Of a stretch of DNA of 64,000 nucleotides, positions 25,191-33,323 are shown piece by piece; the stretch's first letter is position 1, and each line of letters opens with the position of its first letter. The notes under the pieces are model-generated. The model searched no databases, was not told where the DNA came from, and saw nothing but the letters and a program-made list of their open reading frames with translations. This DNA is from Rhizobium leguminosarum. GTDB taxonomy: Bacteria > Pseudomonadota > Alphaproteobacteria > Rhizobiales > Rhizobiaceae. A program made the translations under genes and the position numbers. The stretch is from positions 1,798,001 through 1,862,000 of the forward strand of contig NZ_CP025012.1 of the NCBI RefSeq assembly GCF_002953715.1. The letters run 5' to 3'.

Positions 25191-25536
25191 TTCGGTAGCG
25201 GATCCCGTTTGGTCGGATGAACAGTCGGATGCGAGCGAGATATTACAAATCGGGCCGGAATTAAAGGCATTCCATTCCACGCGACGCTTCTAAAGGGAAA
25301 TATGCATGTCATTGTCAGGATTCAATGGCTGGCGGGGAATGTCGTATTTCCCGCTGGCGAAGCCCGGCAAAGGATGCATATTAGAGCAGCACGCCGGAAA
25401 CGGATGCCGGTTTTCGGCAAAAACGGTGCGACAACAAAGACCTACGGCGTCGAACCCGATTCAGCAACAGGGTTCGGCGATGGTGGCGAAAAAAATATGC
25501 TTGCCGGGGCGAGCGCGATAGGGCGGTCGGGGGAAT
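25191..25536. repeat. Intergenic region carrying a mosaic palindromic repeat
   Basis: This 346-base spacer between divergent fpr and pcs contains one repeat copy. GCCGGAAAC (25393-25401) pairs with GTTTTCGGC (25410-25418) with one mismatch, within a TTAGAGCAGCACGCC...GACAACAAAGACCTAC frame seen in other copies. I see no gene. Confidence 0.6.
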
Positions 25537-26265
25537 ATGAAGATTTTCAACTACAAGCGTGTTCCTTATGCGGAGATGCGCGCCTTTTCCGTCCATATCC
25601 TGACGGCATCCGGCTCCTTCCTTGCCTTTCTCGGCGTCGTTGCCGCCGCCGAGCACCGCTTCATCGACATGTTCTGGTGGCTGGGCCTCGCCCTTCTCGT
25701 TGACGGCATAGACGGGCCGATCGCCCGTAAGGTGCGTGTCAAGGAAGTGCTGCCGAACTGGTCGGGCGATACGCTCGACAATATCATCGATTACGTCACC
25801 TATGTGCTTCTGCCGGCCTTCGCGCTCTATCAGAGCGGCATGATCGGCGAGCCCTGGTCCTTCGTCGCCGCCGGCATGATCGTCGTCTCCAGCGCCATCT
25901 ACTATGCCGATATGGGCATGAAGACGGACGAGTATTTCTTCTCCGGCTTCCCCGTCGTCTGGAACATGATCGTCTTCACGCTGTTCGTCATCGATGCCAG
26001 TGCCACGACGGCGCTCACCGTTGTCATCGTCTCGGTGGTGCTGACCTTCCTGCCGATCAATTTCCTCCACCCGGTTCGGGTCAAAAGGCTGCGCCCGCTC
26101 AACCTCGGCGTCTTTTTCCTGTGGTCGGCGCTCGGAATTTTTTCGCTGCTGGTGCATTTCGACACGCCCGAATGGGCGCTCATTCTCTTTATCGTGACCG
26201 GAGCCTATCTTTACGTCATCGGCGCGGTGCTGCAATTCTTCCCCGCCCTTGGACGCGAAGCTTAG
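25537..26265 (+). CDS. pcs: Phosphatidylcholine synthase
   Basis: This 242-residue membrane enzyme has the CDP-alcohol phosphotransferase motif in the Pcs form: DGPIAR, then a 12-residue spacer, then GDTLDNIID (Gx3Dx3D), at about residues 60-88. About seven or eight membrane helices follow the family pattern. Pcs condenses choline directly with CDP-diacylglycerol to make phosphatidylcholine in the inner membrane, a route typical of rhizobia, Brucella and Agrobacterium. The length matches the family. Confidence 0.95.
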   Translation: MKIFNYKRVPYAEMRAFSVHILTASGSFLAFLGVVAAAEHRFIDMFWWLGLALLVDGIDGPIARKVRVKEVLPNWSGDTLDNIIDYVTYVLLPAFALYQSGMIGEPWSFVAAGMIVVSSAIYYADMGMKTDEYFFSGFPVVWNMIVFTLFVIDASATTALTVVIVSVVLTFLPINFLHPVRVKRLRPLNLGVFFLWSALGIFSLLVHFDTPEWALILFIVTGAYLYVIGAVLQFFPALGREA

Positions 26266-26274
26266 GATAGGCAG

Positions 26275-27255
26275 ATGACCAAAACGCAGGCTGTTTCATT
26301 TTCGAGGACGGGCGGGCCGGAGGTTTTCGACTATGTCGAGATCGATCTTCCGCCGCCGTCGACGGGCGAAGTGCAGATCAGGCAGGCGGCAGTCGGGCTC
26401 AATTTCATCGACGTCTATTTCCGCAACGGCACCTACAAGACCCCGCATTTGCCCTTCGTCACCGGCAAGGAGGGCGCCGGCACCGTGACATCGGTCGGCC
26501 CCGGCGTCGAGGATTTCAAGGTCGGCGACCGTGTCGCCTATGCCGGCGCCGATGGCGCCTATAGCGCTGAACGCAATATCGAGACGCGGCATCTGGTGCA
26601 GGTGCCTGACGGCATCGAGCTCGAAACGGCAGCAGCGATGATGCTGAAGGGCATGACCGCCGAATATCTCTTGAACCGCACCTTCAAGGTCGGCCCGCAG
26701 ACGGTCCTGCTGTTCCACGCTGCTGCCGGCGGCGTCGGTCTGATCGCCGGCCAGTGGGCAAAGGCGCTCGGCGCCACCGTCATCGGCACGGCGGGCTCGG
26801 AAGACAAGATCGAGCTGGCGCTCGCCCATGGCTACGACCATGTGATCAACTATAAGAGCGACAGCTTCGTCGACCGTGTCCGCGACATCACCGGCGGCAA
26901 GGGCGTGGATGTCGTCTACGATTCGATCGGCCGCGATACTTTTCCACAGTCGCTTGACTGCTTGAAGCCTCGCGGCCTTTTTGCCTCCTTCGGCCAATCC
27001 TCCGGGCCGATCGAGAATTTCACCCTCGCAATGCTGGCGCAGAGGGGCTCGCTCTTTGCGACGCGGCCGACGCTCTTCACCTATATCGCCGCGCGCCAGG
27101 AACTGATCGACAGTGCGAAAGCGCTATTTGATATTGTGCAAAGCAACAAAGTGCGTATCAATATCAATCAAACCTATCCGCTGCGTGAGGTTGGGCGGGC
27201 TCATGCGGATCTGGAAACAAGAAAAACAACAGGAACGACGCTGCTGATTCCATGA
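26275..27255 (+). CDS. Quinone oxidoreductase (NADPH:quinone reductase)
   Basis: This 326-residue MDR-family enzyme of the QOR type has GLNFIDVYFRNGTYKTPHLP and GKEGAGTVTSVGPGV in the N-terminal half. The NADPH loop AAAGGVGLIAGQWAKALGA lies at about residue 145, with GSEDKIELALAHGYDHVINY after it. It lacks the structural zinc cysteines and is therefore zinc-free. It begins 9 bases after the pcs stop, so the two are probably co-transcribed. Confidence 0.92.
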   Translation: MTKTQAVSFSRTGGPEVFDYVEIDLPPPSTGEVQIRQAAVGLNFIDVYFRNGTYKTPHLPFVTGKEGAGTVTSVGPGVEDFKVGDRVAYAGADGAYSAERNIETRHLVQVPDGIELETAAAMMLKGMTAEYLLNRTFKVGPQTVLLFHAAAGGVGLIAGQWAKALGATVIGTAGSEDKIELALAHGYDHVINYKSDSFVDRVRDITGGKGVDVVYDSIGRDTFPQSLDCLKPRGLFASFGQSSGPIENFTLAMLAQRGSLFATRPTLFTYIAARQELIDSAKALFDIVQSNKVRININQTYPLREVGRAHADLETRKTTGTTLLIP

Positions 27256-27294
27256 GATCCGAACGGACCGGTTGGCAGAAGAAATGAGGGGAAC

Positions 27295-28863
27295 GTGTCG
27301 CCATTGAATGTGCCGGATTCCGGCGCGTTATTATCGGTCCAGAAGCTGACGAAGTTCTTCGGTGGCTTTGCAGCCTGCAATGAAATCGATCTCGATATCG
27401 CGCCGGGCGAAATTCATGCGCTTCTCGGCGAAAATGGTGCAGGCAAATCCACGCTGGTGAAGATGCTGTTCGGCGTTCTCGAGCCGACGGGCGGGCATAT
27501 CCTCTGGCAGGGCCAGCCAGTCGCGATCGCATCGCCAGGGGAGGCCCGCAAGCTCGGAATCGGCATGGTCTTCCAGCATTTTTCGCTGTTCGAGGCGCTG
27601 ACGGTTGCCGAAAACATCGCCCTGTCGCTTGATCACGCCATCCCGATCGACAAAATCGCCGAGGAGGCGAGGGCGCTGTCGGTCGCCTACGGCCTGCCGC
27701 TCGATCCGCATGCCCATGTCGCCGATCTCTCGGTCGGCGAGCGCCAGCGTATCGAGATCGTCCGTGCGCTGCTGCAGAACCCGAAGCTCATCATCCTCGA
27801 CGAGCCGACCTCGGTGCTGACGCCGCAGGAGGCCGACAAGCTGTTCGAGACGCTGTTCAAACTGCGCGCCGAGGGGCGTTCGGTTCTTTATATCAGCCAC
27901 CGGCTGGAGGAAGTGCAGCGCATCTGCGATCGCGCCACCGTCCTGCGCCATGGCCGCGTGACCGGCGCCTGCGATCCGAAACGGGAAACGCCGGCCTCGC
28001 TCGCCCGCATGATGGTCGGCAGCGAAGTGGCGAGCGTGACGCATCCGGAGCGTAGCGACAAGGGCGAGGTCCAGCTTGCCGTCGCCAACCTTTCCGTCGC
28101 CGCGCGCACGCCCTTCGCCATGCCGTTGCGCGATGTGTCGATGGCGGTCCGCTCGGGCGAGATCCTCGCCATTGCCGGGGTCGCGGGCAACGGCCAGAGC
28201 GAGCTCTTCGACGCATTGTCCGGGGAATATCCCGTTGTTTCGGTCGATGCGATCGTCATTCGCAAGAAGCACGTGGGCAATCAGGGCATTACCGCCCGCC
28301 GTCTGCTCGGCGCCGGCTTCGTGCCGGAGGAGCGCCATGGCCATGCCGCCGTCTCCGCCATGAAACTGTCCGACAATCTCGTCCTTGCCCGCAACCAGTC
28401 GGACCGCAAAGCGTTTCTGGGCTGGCTCGGCATCATCCGCCACGCGGCAGTGAAATCCGCCGCAAGGCGCATTTCAGAGGCCATGGATGTCCGCAAGAGC
28501 GGCGATGATCCGGCCGCCGGCTCCCTGTCCGGCGGCAACCTGCAGAAGTTTATCGTCGGGCGCGAGCTCGACCGTCAGCCGGCAGTACTCGTTGTCAACC
28601 AGCCGACCTGGGGCGTCGATGCCGGGGCTGCAAGCCGTATTCGCCAGGCACTCGTCGATCTCGCAAGAGCTGGTTCGGCTGTCGTCGTCATCAGCCAGGA
28701 TCTCGACGAGATCTTCGAAGTGGCGACCGATATTGCCGTCATCTGCGAAGGCCGTCTCTCCCGTCCGTTCCCGGCCGGCGAACTGACGCGGGAAAGGATC
28801 GGACTGCTGATGGGCGGACTGCACGAGAGCAGCTCTCCCCCGGAGGCGCCGCATGCGCATTGA
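27295..28863 (+). CDS. BMP-type ABC importer ATPase (two nucleotide-binding domains)
   Basis: The 522-residue protein has two fused ATPase domains, as in sugar and nucleoside importers. The first is canonical (GENGAGKST at about residue 44, LSVGERQRIEIVRA, LIILDEPTSVLTP). The second is degenerate: GVAGNGQSEL replaces Walker A, and VLVVNQPTWGVD has Asn-Gln in place of the Walker B Asp-Glu, while LSGGNLQKF is kept. The GTG start at 27295 has GAGGGG close upstream. It overlaps the first permease gene and belongs to the four-gene importer that ends with the BMP binding protein. Confidence 0.9.
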   Translation: MSPLNVPDSGALLSVQKLTKFFGGFAACNEIDLDIAPGEIHALLGENGAGKSTLVKMLFGVLEPTGGHILWQGQPVAIASPGEARKLGIGMVFQHFSLFEALTVAENIALSLDHAIPIDKIAEEARALSVAYGLPLDPHAHVADLSVGERQRIEIVRALLQNPKLIILDEPTSVLTPQEADKLFETLFKLRAEGRSVLYISHRLEEVQRICDRATVLRHGRVTGACDPKRETPASLARMMVGSEVASVTHPERSDKGEVQLAVANLSVAARTPFAMPLRDVSMAVRSGEILAIAGVAGNGQSELFDALSGEYPVVSVDAIVIRKKHVGNQGITARRLLGAGFVPEERHGHAAVSAMKLSDNLVLARNQSDRKAFLGWLGIIRHAAVKSAARRISEAMDVRKSGDDPAAGSLSGGNLQKFIVGRELDRQPAVLVVNQPTWGVDAGAASRIRQALVDLARAGSAVVVISQDLDEIFEVATDIAVICEGRLSRPFPAGELTRERIGLLMGGLHESSSPPEAPHAH

Positions 28864-29938
28864 ACTTGAAAAACGGCCCGACGTCTCGAAGCTCTTCGCC
28901 TTCGTCTCGCCGCTGCTTGCCCTTGTCCTGACGCTGGTATTCGGCGCCATCATGTTCGCCATGCTCGGCAAGAACCCGGTCGAGGCACTCGACGCCTTCT
29001 TCATCGAGCCGCTGCTCGAGGTCTGGTCGCTGCACGAGCTGGCGATCAAGGCCGCGCCCCTGATCCTGATCGCCGTCGGCCTGGCCGTCTGTTATCGCTC
29101 GAACAACTGGAATATCGGCGCCGAAGGCCAGTTCACCATCGGCGCCATCACCGGCTCCTATCTGCCGATCGTTTTTTACGACTGGCATTCGCCGCTCGTG
29201 CTGCCGCTGATGCTGATCCTTGGTGCGCTCGGCGGCGCGCTTTTCGCCGCCATTCCGGCGCTGCTGAAGGCGCATTTCAACACCAATGAGATCCTGACGT
29301 CACTGATGCTGGTCTATATCGCCCAGCTCTTCCTTGACTGGCTGATTCGCGGCGCCTGGCGCGATCCGAATGGCTTCAACTTTCCAGTCTCGCGCGATTT
29401 CGCGCCAGAAGCGGTGCTGCCGGCGATCTGGGAGGAATCGGGCCGAGCCCATTGGGCCTTCATCTTCGCCATTGTCGCCGCAATCGGCGTCTGGTTCATG
29501 CTGCGCTATACGCTGAAAGGCTTCGAGATCGTCGTGCTCGGCCAATCGGAACGGGCAGGGCGTTTTGCCGGCTTCTCGTCGAAGAAGATGATCTGGTTCA
29601 GCTTTCTGTTCTCGGGCGCTCTTGCCGGCCTTGCTGGCATCAGCGAGGTTTCCGGCTCGATCGGCCATTTGCAGCCGGCGATCTCGCCGGGCTATGGTTT
29701 CACCGCCATCATCGTCGCTTTCCTCGGCCGCCTCAATCCGCTCGGCATCATCGCATCCGGCCTGGTGCTGGCGTTGACCTATCTCGGCGGCGAGGCTGCA
29801 CAGCTTTCGCTCGGCGTTTCCGACAAGGTCACCCGCGTCTTCCAGGGGCTGCTGCTCTTCTTCGTGCTGTCTTGCGATACGCTGATCTATTACAAAATCC
29901 GCATTGTCTGGTCGCGGCTAAGGGGCAGGGTGGCATGA
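28853..29938 (+). CDS. BMP-type ABC importer permease 1
   Basis: This is a 361-residue integral membrane protein of the BPD_transp_2 family with about nine or ten helices. It has the conserved segment NNWNIGAEGQFTIGAITGSY near residue 83, and AGLAGISEVSGSIGHLQPAI later. It overlaps the ATPase gene by 11 bases and the second permease by 4, indicating a tightly coupled operon. With the second permease it forms the membrane channel for a nucleoside-like or other small ligand. Confidence 0.9.
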   Translation: MRIELEKRPDVSKLFAFVSPLLALVLTLVFGAIMFAMLGKNPVEALDAFFIEPLLEVWSLHELAIKAAPLILIAVGLAVCYRSNNWNIGAEGQFTIGAITGSYLPIVFYDWHSPLVLPLMLILGALGGALFAAIPALLKAHFNTNEILTSLMLVYIAQLFLDWLIRGAWRDPNGFNFPVSRDFAPEAVLPAIWEESGRAHWAFIFAIVAAIGVWFMLRYTLKGFEIVVLGQSERAGRFAGFSSKKMIWFSFLFSGALAGLAGISEVSGSIGHLQPAISPGYGFTAIIVAFLGRLNPLGIIASGLVLALTYLGGEAAQLSLGVSDKVTRVFQGLLLFFVLSCDTLIYYKIRIVWSRLRGRVA

Positions 29939-30855
29939 GCATCTTCGAAGCCATTCTGCTGACTGTCATCACCGCCTCGACGCCGCTGGTCATCGCCGCA
30001 CTCGGCGAACTGGTGACCGAGCGCTCAGGAGTTCTCAATCTCGGCGTCGAAGGCATGATGATCATGGGCGCTGTCGCCGCTTTTGCCGGCGCGCAGATGT
30101 CGGGTTCGCCCTATGTCGGCATTGTCTGCGGCATTGCGGCAGGCGCGCTTTTCTCTCTGCTGTTTGCCTTCCTGACGCTGACGCTGGTGGCGAACCAGGT
30201 AGCAACCGGACTGGCGCTCACCCTTCTCGGCCTCGGCGCCTCAGGCATGCTTGGCGAAGCCTATGTCAGCGTGCCCGGCATTCGGCTGGGAGAGATCGTC
30301 ATTCCGGTCCTGTCGGATATTCCGGTCGTTGGCCACGCTCTCTTCAGCCAGGACCTGATCTTCTACCTGTCGATCGCGCTCGTGGTCGGCGTCAGCTGGT
30401 TCCTGTTCCGCAGCCGGACCGGGCTGAAGCTCAGGGCGATCGGCGACAATCACGGTTCGGCCCACGCGCTCGGCATTCATGTCATCCGCACGCGGTATCT
30501 GGCGGTGATGTTCGGCGGCGCCTGCGCCGGACTTGCCGGCGCGCAGCTTTCGCTCGTCTACACACCGCAATGGGCCGAGAACATGTCGGCCGGCCGCGGC
30601 TGGATCACGCTGGCGCTGGTGGTCTTCGCCTCCTGGCGGCCGTGGCGGGTCTTTGCCGGCGGTTATCTCTTCGGCGCGGTCACTATCCTGCAGCTTCATG
30701 CGCAGGCCTTCGGTCTCGGCATTCCCTCGCAATTCCTCTCGATGCTGCCCTATGCCGCGACTATTGTGGTTCTGGTCATCATTTCCCATAATCGGCGCAC
30801 GACGTTGATCAACACGCCTGCGTCGCTCGGAAAAGCCTTCGTGCCGGAGCGATAA
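29935..30855 (+). CDS. BMP-type ABC importer permease 2
   Basis: The ATG at 29935 overlaps the stop of permease 1 and gives 306 residues beginning MSIFEAILLTVITASTPLVI. Conserved features include ERSGVLNLGVEGMMIMGAVA near residue 30 and GDNHGSAHALGIHVIRTRY near 175. It is the second BPD_transp_2 subunit of the importer. A longer frame upstream is an overlapping reading of permease 1. Confidence 0.92.
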   Translation: MSIFEAILLTVITASTPLVIAALGELVTERSGVLNLGVEGMMIMGAVAAFAGAQMSGSPYVGIVCGIAAGALFSLLFAFLTLTLVANQVATGLALTLLGLGASGMLGEAYVSVPGIRLGEIVIPVLSDIPVVGHALFSQDLIFYLSIALVVGVSWFLFRSRTGLKLRAIGDNHGSAHALGIHVIRTRYLAVMFGGACAGLAGAQLSLVYTPQWAENMSAGRGWITLALVVFASWRPWRVFAGGYLFGAVTILQLHAQAFGLGIPSQFLSMLPYAATIVVLVIISHNRRTTLINTPASLGKAFVPER

Positions 30856-30909
30856 AGCAACAATTCAAAGACGAGTTTCCGCAATAACTTCAAACCAACA
30901 GGGGTCATC

Positions 30910-31986
30910 ATGAAGAAGTTAGCATTCACACTTGCCGCCTCGGCTGCCGCCGTGATCGGCATCTCTTCCGCCGCTCAAGCCGCGGACAAGACGAAGGTCT
31001 GCTTCGTCTATGTCGGTTCGCATACCGACGGCGGTTATTCGCAGGCCCACGATCTCGGCCGCCAGCAGGTCCAGGCCGAGTTCGGCGACAAGATCGACAC
31101 GCCTTACCTCGAAAACGTACCGGAAGGCCCGGATGCCGAGCGCGCCATCGAGCGCCTTGCCCGTTCCGGCTGCAAGCTGATCTTCACGACGTCCTTCGGC
31201 TTCATGGATGCGACGGTCAAGGTCGCCGCCAAGTTCCCGAAAGTCAAGTTCGAGCACGGCACCGGCTACAAGGCCGGCCCGAACCTTGCGACCTACAATT
31301 CCCGTTTCTATGAAGGCCGCTACATCCTCGGCCAGATCGCCGCGAAAACCTCGAAGAATCACGGGGCGGCCTACATCGCCTCCTTCCCGATTCCTGAGGT
31401 CGTGATGGGCATCAACTCCTTCGAGCAGGGCGCCAGGTCGGTCGATCCGAGCTTCAAGCTGAAGGTCATCTGGGTCAACACCTGGTTCGACCCCGGCAAG
31501 GAAGCCGATGCCGCCAAGGCGATGGTCGACCAGGGCGTCGACGTCTTGACGCAGCACACCGACACGACCGCGCCGATGCAGGTTGCCGAAGAACGCGGCA
31601 TCCACGCCTTCGGCCAGGCCTCCGACATGATTGCCGCAGGCCCGAAGGCTCAGCTGACGGCAATCGTCGACACTTGGGGGACCTACTACTCCAAGCGCGT
31701 TCACGCTCTCCTGGATGGCACCTGGAAGTCCGAGCAGAGCTGGGACGGCCTGAAGGACGGCATCCTGAAGATGGCGCCCTATACCAACATGCCCGATGAC
31801 GTGAAGAAGATGGCCGAGGAAACCGAAGCCAAGATCAAGTCAGGCGAACTGCATCCCTTCACCGGACCGATCAACAAGCAGGACGGCACGCCCTGGCTGA
31901 AGGCCGGCGAGAAGGCCGATGACGGCACCCTGCTCGGCATGAACTTCTATGTTGAAGGCGTCGACGATAAGCTGCCAGGCAAATAG
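30910..31986 (+). CDS. BMP-family substrate-binding protein
   Basis: The 358-residue protein has a signal peptide (MKKLAFTLAASAAAVIGISS, cleaved after AQA). The BMP fold follows: KVCFVYVGSHTDGGYSQAHD, then LIFTTSFGFMDATVKVAAKF and EHGTGYKAGPN. BMP proteins bind nucleosides or related compounds in the periplasm and deliver them to this class of importer. It follows permease 2 by 54 bases and is closed by a strong terminator. The ligand is not determinable here. Confidence 0.92.
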   Translation: MKKLAFTLAASAAAVIGISSAAQAADKTKVCFVYVGSHTDGGYSQAHDLGRQQVQAEFGDKIDTPYLENVPEGPDAERAIERLARSGCKLIFTTSFGFMDATVKVAAKFPKVKFEHGTGYKAGPNLATYNSRFYEGRYILGQIAAKTSKNHGAAYIASFPIPEVVMGINSFEQGARSVDPSFKLKVIWVNTWFDPGKEADAAKAMVDQGVDVLTQHTDTTAPMQVAEERGIHAFGQASDMIAAGPKAQLTAIVDTWGTYYSKRVHALLDGTWKSEQSWDGLKDGILKMAPYTNMPDDVKKMAEETEAKIKSGELHPFTGPINKQDGTPWLKAGEKADDGTLLGMNFYVEGVDDKLPGK

Positions 31987-32011
31987 TCCCGAAGCCATCT
32001 CGCAAATGCGA

Positions 32012-32039
32012 AGAGCGCCCTCGTGGGCGCTCTTTTTTT
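32012..32039 (+). terminator. Intrinsic terminator after the BMP operon
   Basis: AGAGCGCCC-TCGT-GGGCGCTCT is followed by a run of T residues. The 9-base stem is perfect and begins about 25 bases after the BMP gene stop. Confidence 0.92.
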
Positions 32040-32130
32040 GCTGCAATGCATCCCAAGATTCCGATTTACAAAAGTAATACTATATGATTTTTTGACCCTG
32101 CGCCGCGAGATGCGGCATTGGGAGGAAATC

Positions 32131-33093
32131 ATGAAATTGAAGACTGCACTTTTGAGTGCCACGATTCTGGCTGCCTGCATGTTCGGTTCGGCTTCGGCCG
32201 CCGGCCTTACGGTCGGCTTCTCGCAGATCGGCTCGGAATCGGGCTGGCGTGCGGCTGAAACGACCGTGACCAAGGAGCAGGCCAAGAAGCGCGGCATCGA
32301 TCTGAAGTTTGCCGATGCGCAGCAGAAGCAGGAAAACCAGATCAAGGCTTTGCGCTCCTTCATTGCTCAGGGCGTAGATGCCATTCTCATTGCTCCGGTC
32401 GTCGAAACCGGCTGGGACGACGTTCTCAAGGAAGCCAAGGAAGCCAAGATTCCGGTCATCCTTCTCGACCGTACCATCAAGGCTCCCGACGATCTCTACC
32501 TGACGGCTGTTACGTCAGATCTGGTCCATGAAGGCAAGGTCGCAGGCGACTTCCTGGTCAAGACCGTCGGCGACAAGAAGTGCAATGTCGTTGAACTTCA
32601 GGGCACCACCGGTTCGTCGCCGGCCATCGCCCGCAAGAAGGGCTTCGAAGAGGCCCTTGCCGGCCATGACAACCTCAAGATCGTTCGCAGCCAGACCGGT
32701 GACTTCACCCGCACCAAGGGCAAGGAAGTCATGGAAAGCTTCCTGAAGGCCGAGAATGGCGGCAAGGATATCTGCGCTCTCTACGCCCATAACGACGACA
32801 TGGCCGTCGGCGCCATCCAGGCGATCAAGGAAGCCGGCCTGAAGCCCGGCAAGGATATCCTCGTCGTCTCCATCGACGCCGTGCCTGATATCTTCAAGGC
32901 CATGTCCGAAGGCGAGTCCAATGCCACGGTCGAGCTAACGCCGAATATGGCAGGTCCGGCCTTCGATGCGCTCGAAGCCTATCTGAAGGACAAGAAGGCT
33001 CCGGCCAAGTGGATCCAGACCGAGTCGAAGCTCTACACGCCTGCCGACGAGCCGATGAAGGTCTACGAAGAGAAGAAGGGTCAGGGCTACTGA
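32131..33093 (+). CDS. ytfQ: YtfQ-like sugar (galactofuranose-type) binding protein
   Basis: The ATG at 32131 follows GGGAGGAAAT and gives 320 residues with a signal peptide (MKLKTALLSATILAACMFGS, cleaved after ASA). The mature protein is very like E. coli YtfQ as I remember it: GLTVGFSQIGSESGWRAAET, QQKQENQIKALRSFIAQGVD, GDFTRTKGKEVMESF and YAHNDDMAVGAIQAIKEAGL. YtfQ binds galactofuranose in the periplasm. The full YtfQRT-YjfF set follows, separated only by a repeat element between ytfQ and ytfR. Confidence 0.92.
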   Translation: MKLKTALLSATILAACMFGSASAAGLTVGFSQIGSESGWRAAETTVTKEQAKKRGIDLKFADAQQKQENQIKALRSFIAQGVDAILIAPVVETGWDDVLKEAKEAKIPVILLDRTIKAPDDLYLTAVTSDLVHEGKVAGDFLVKTVGDKKCNVVELQGTTGSSPAIARKKGFEEALAGHDNLKIVRSQTGDFTRTKGKEVMESFLKAENGGKDICALYAHNDDMAVGAIQAIKEAGLKPGKDILVVSIDAVPDIFKAMSEGESNATVELTPNMAGPAFDALEAYLKDKKAPAKWIQTESKLYTPADEPMKVYEEKKGQGY

Positions 33094-33106
33094 TCTGATG
33101 TGACAC

Positions 33107-33214
33107 TGCTGCATAATTCCTTAAATCGGAATTCGATTTCGGGATAAATCATGCAGCAATTCAAAGCGCTACAGCGTCCTCCATGCCTCTCGAAAAGACG
33201 AGAGGGCGCTGTAG
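33107..33214. repeat. Mosaic hairpin repeat between ytfQ and ytfR
   Basis: Two hairpins sit in this 229-base gap. The first pairs TGCTGCAT (33107-33114) with ATGCAGCA (33151-33158) around AAATCG/CGATTT. The second pairs CTACAGCG (33169-33176) with CGCTGTAG (33207-33214) around a perfect CCTCTCG/CGAGAGG stem (33186-33192 with 33199-33205). The same unit appears reversed at about 37640-37740. Confidence 0.8.
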
Positions 33215-33323
33215 AACCGCACCGGCCCGTCATGGACCGGTGCGGAACTGCCTTTGCCGCCTTGGGACGTCATGTCCGGCCGCGGCGCGGCTTTTGCCGT
33301 CAATATCAGGAAAACAGACCCTT

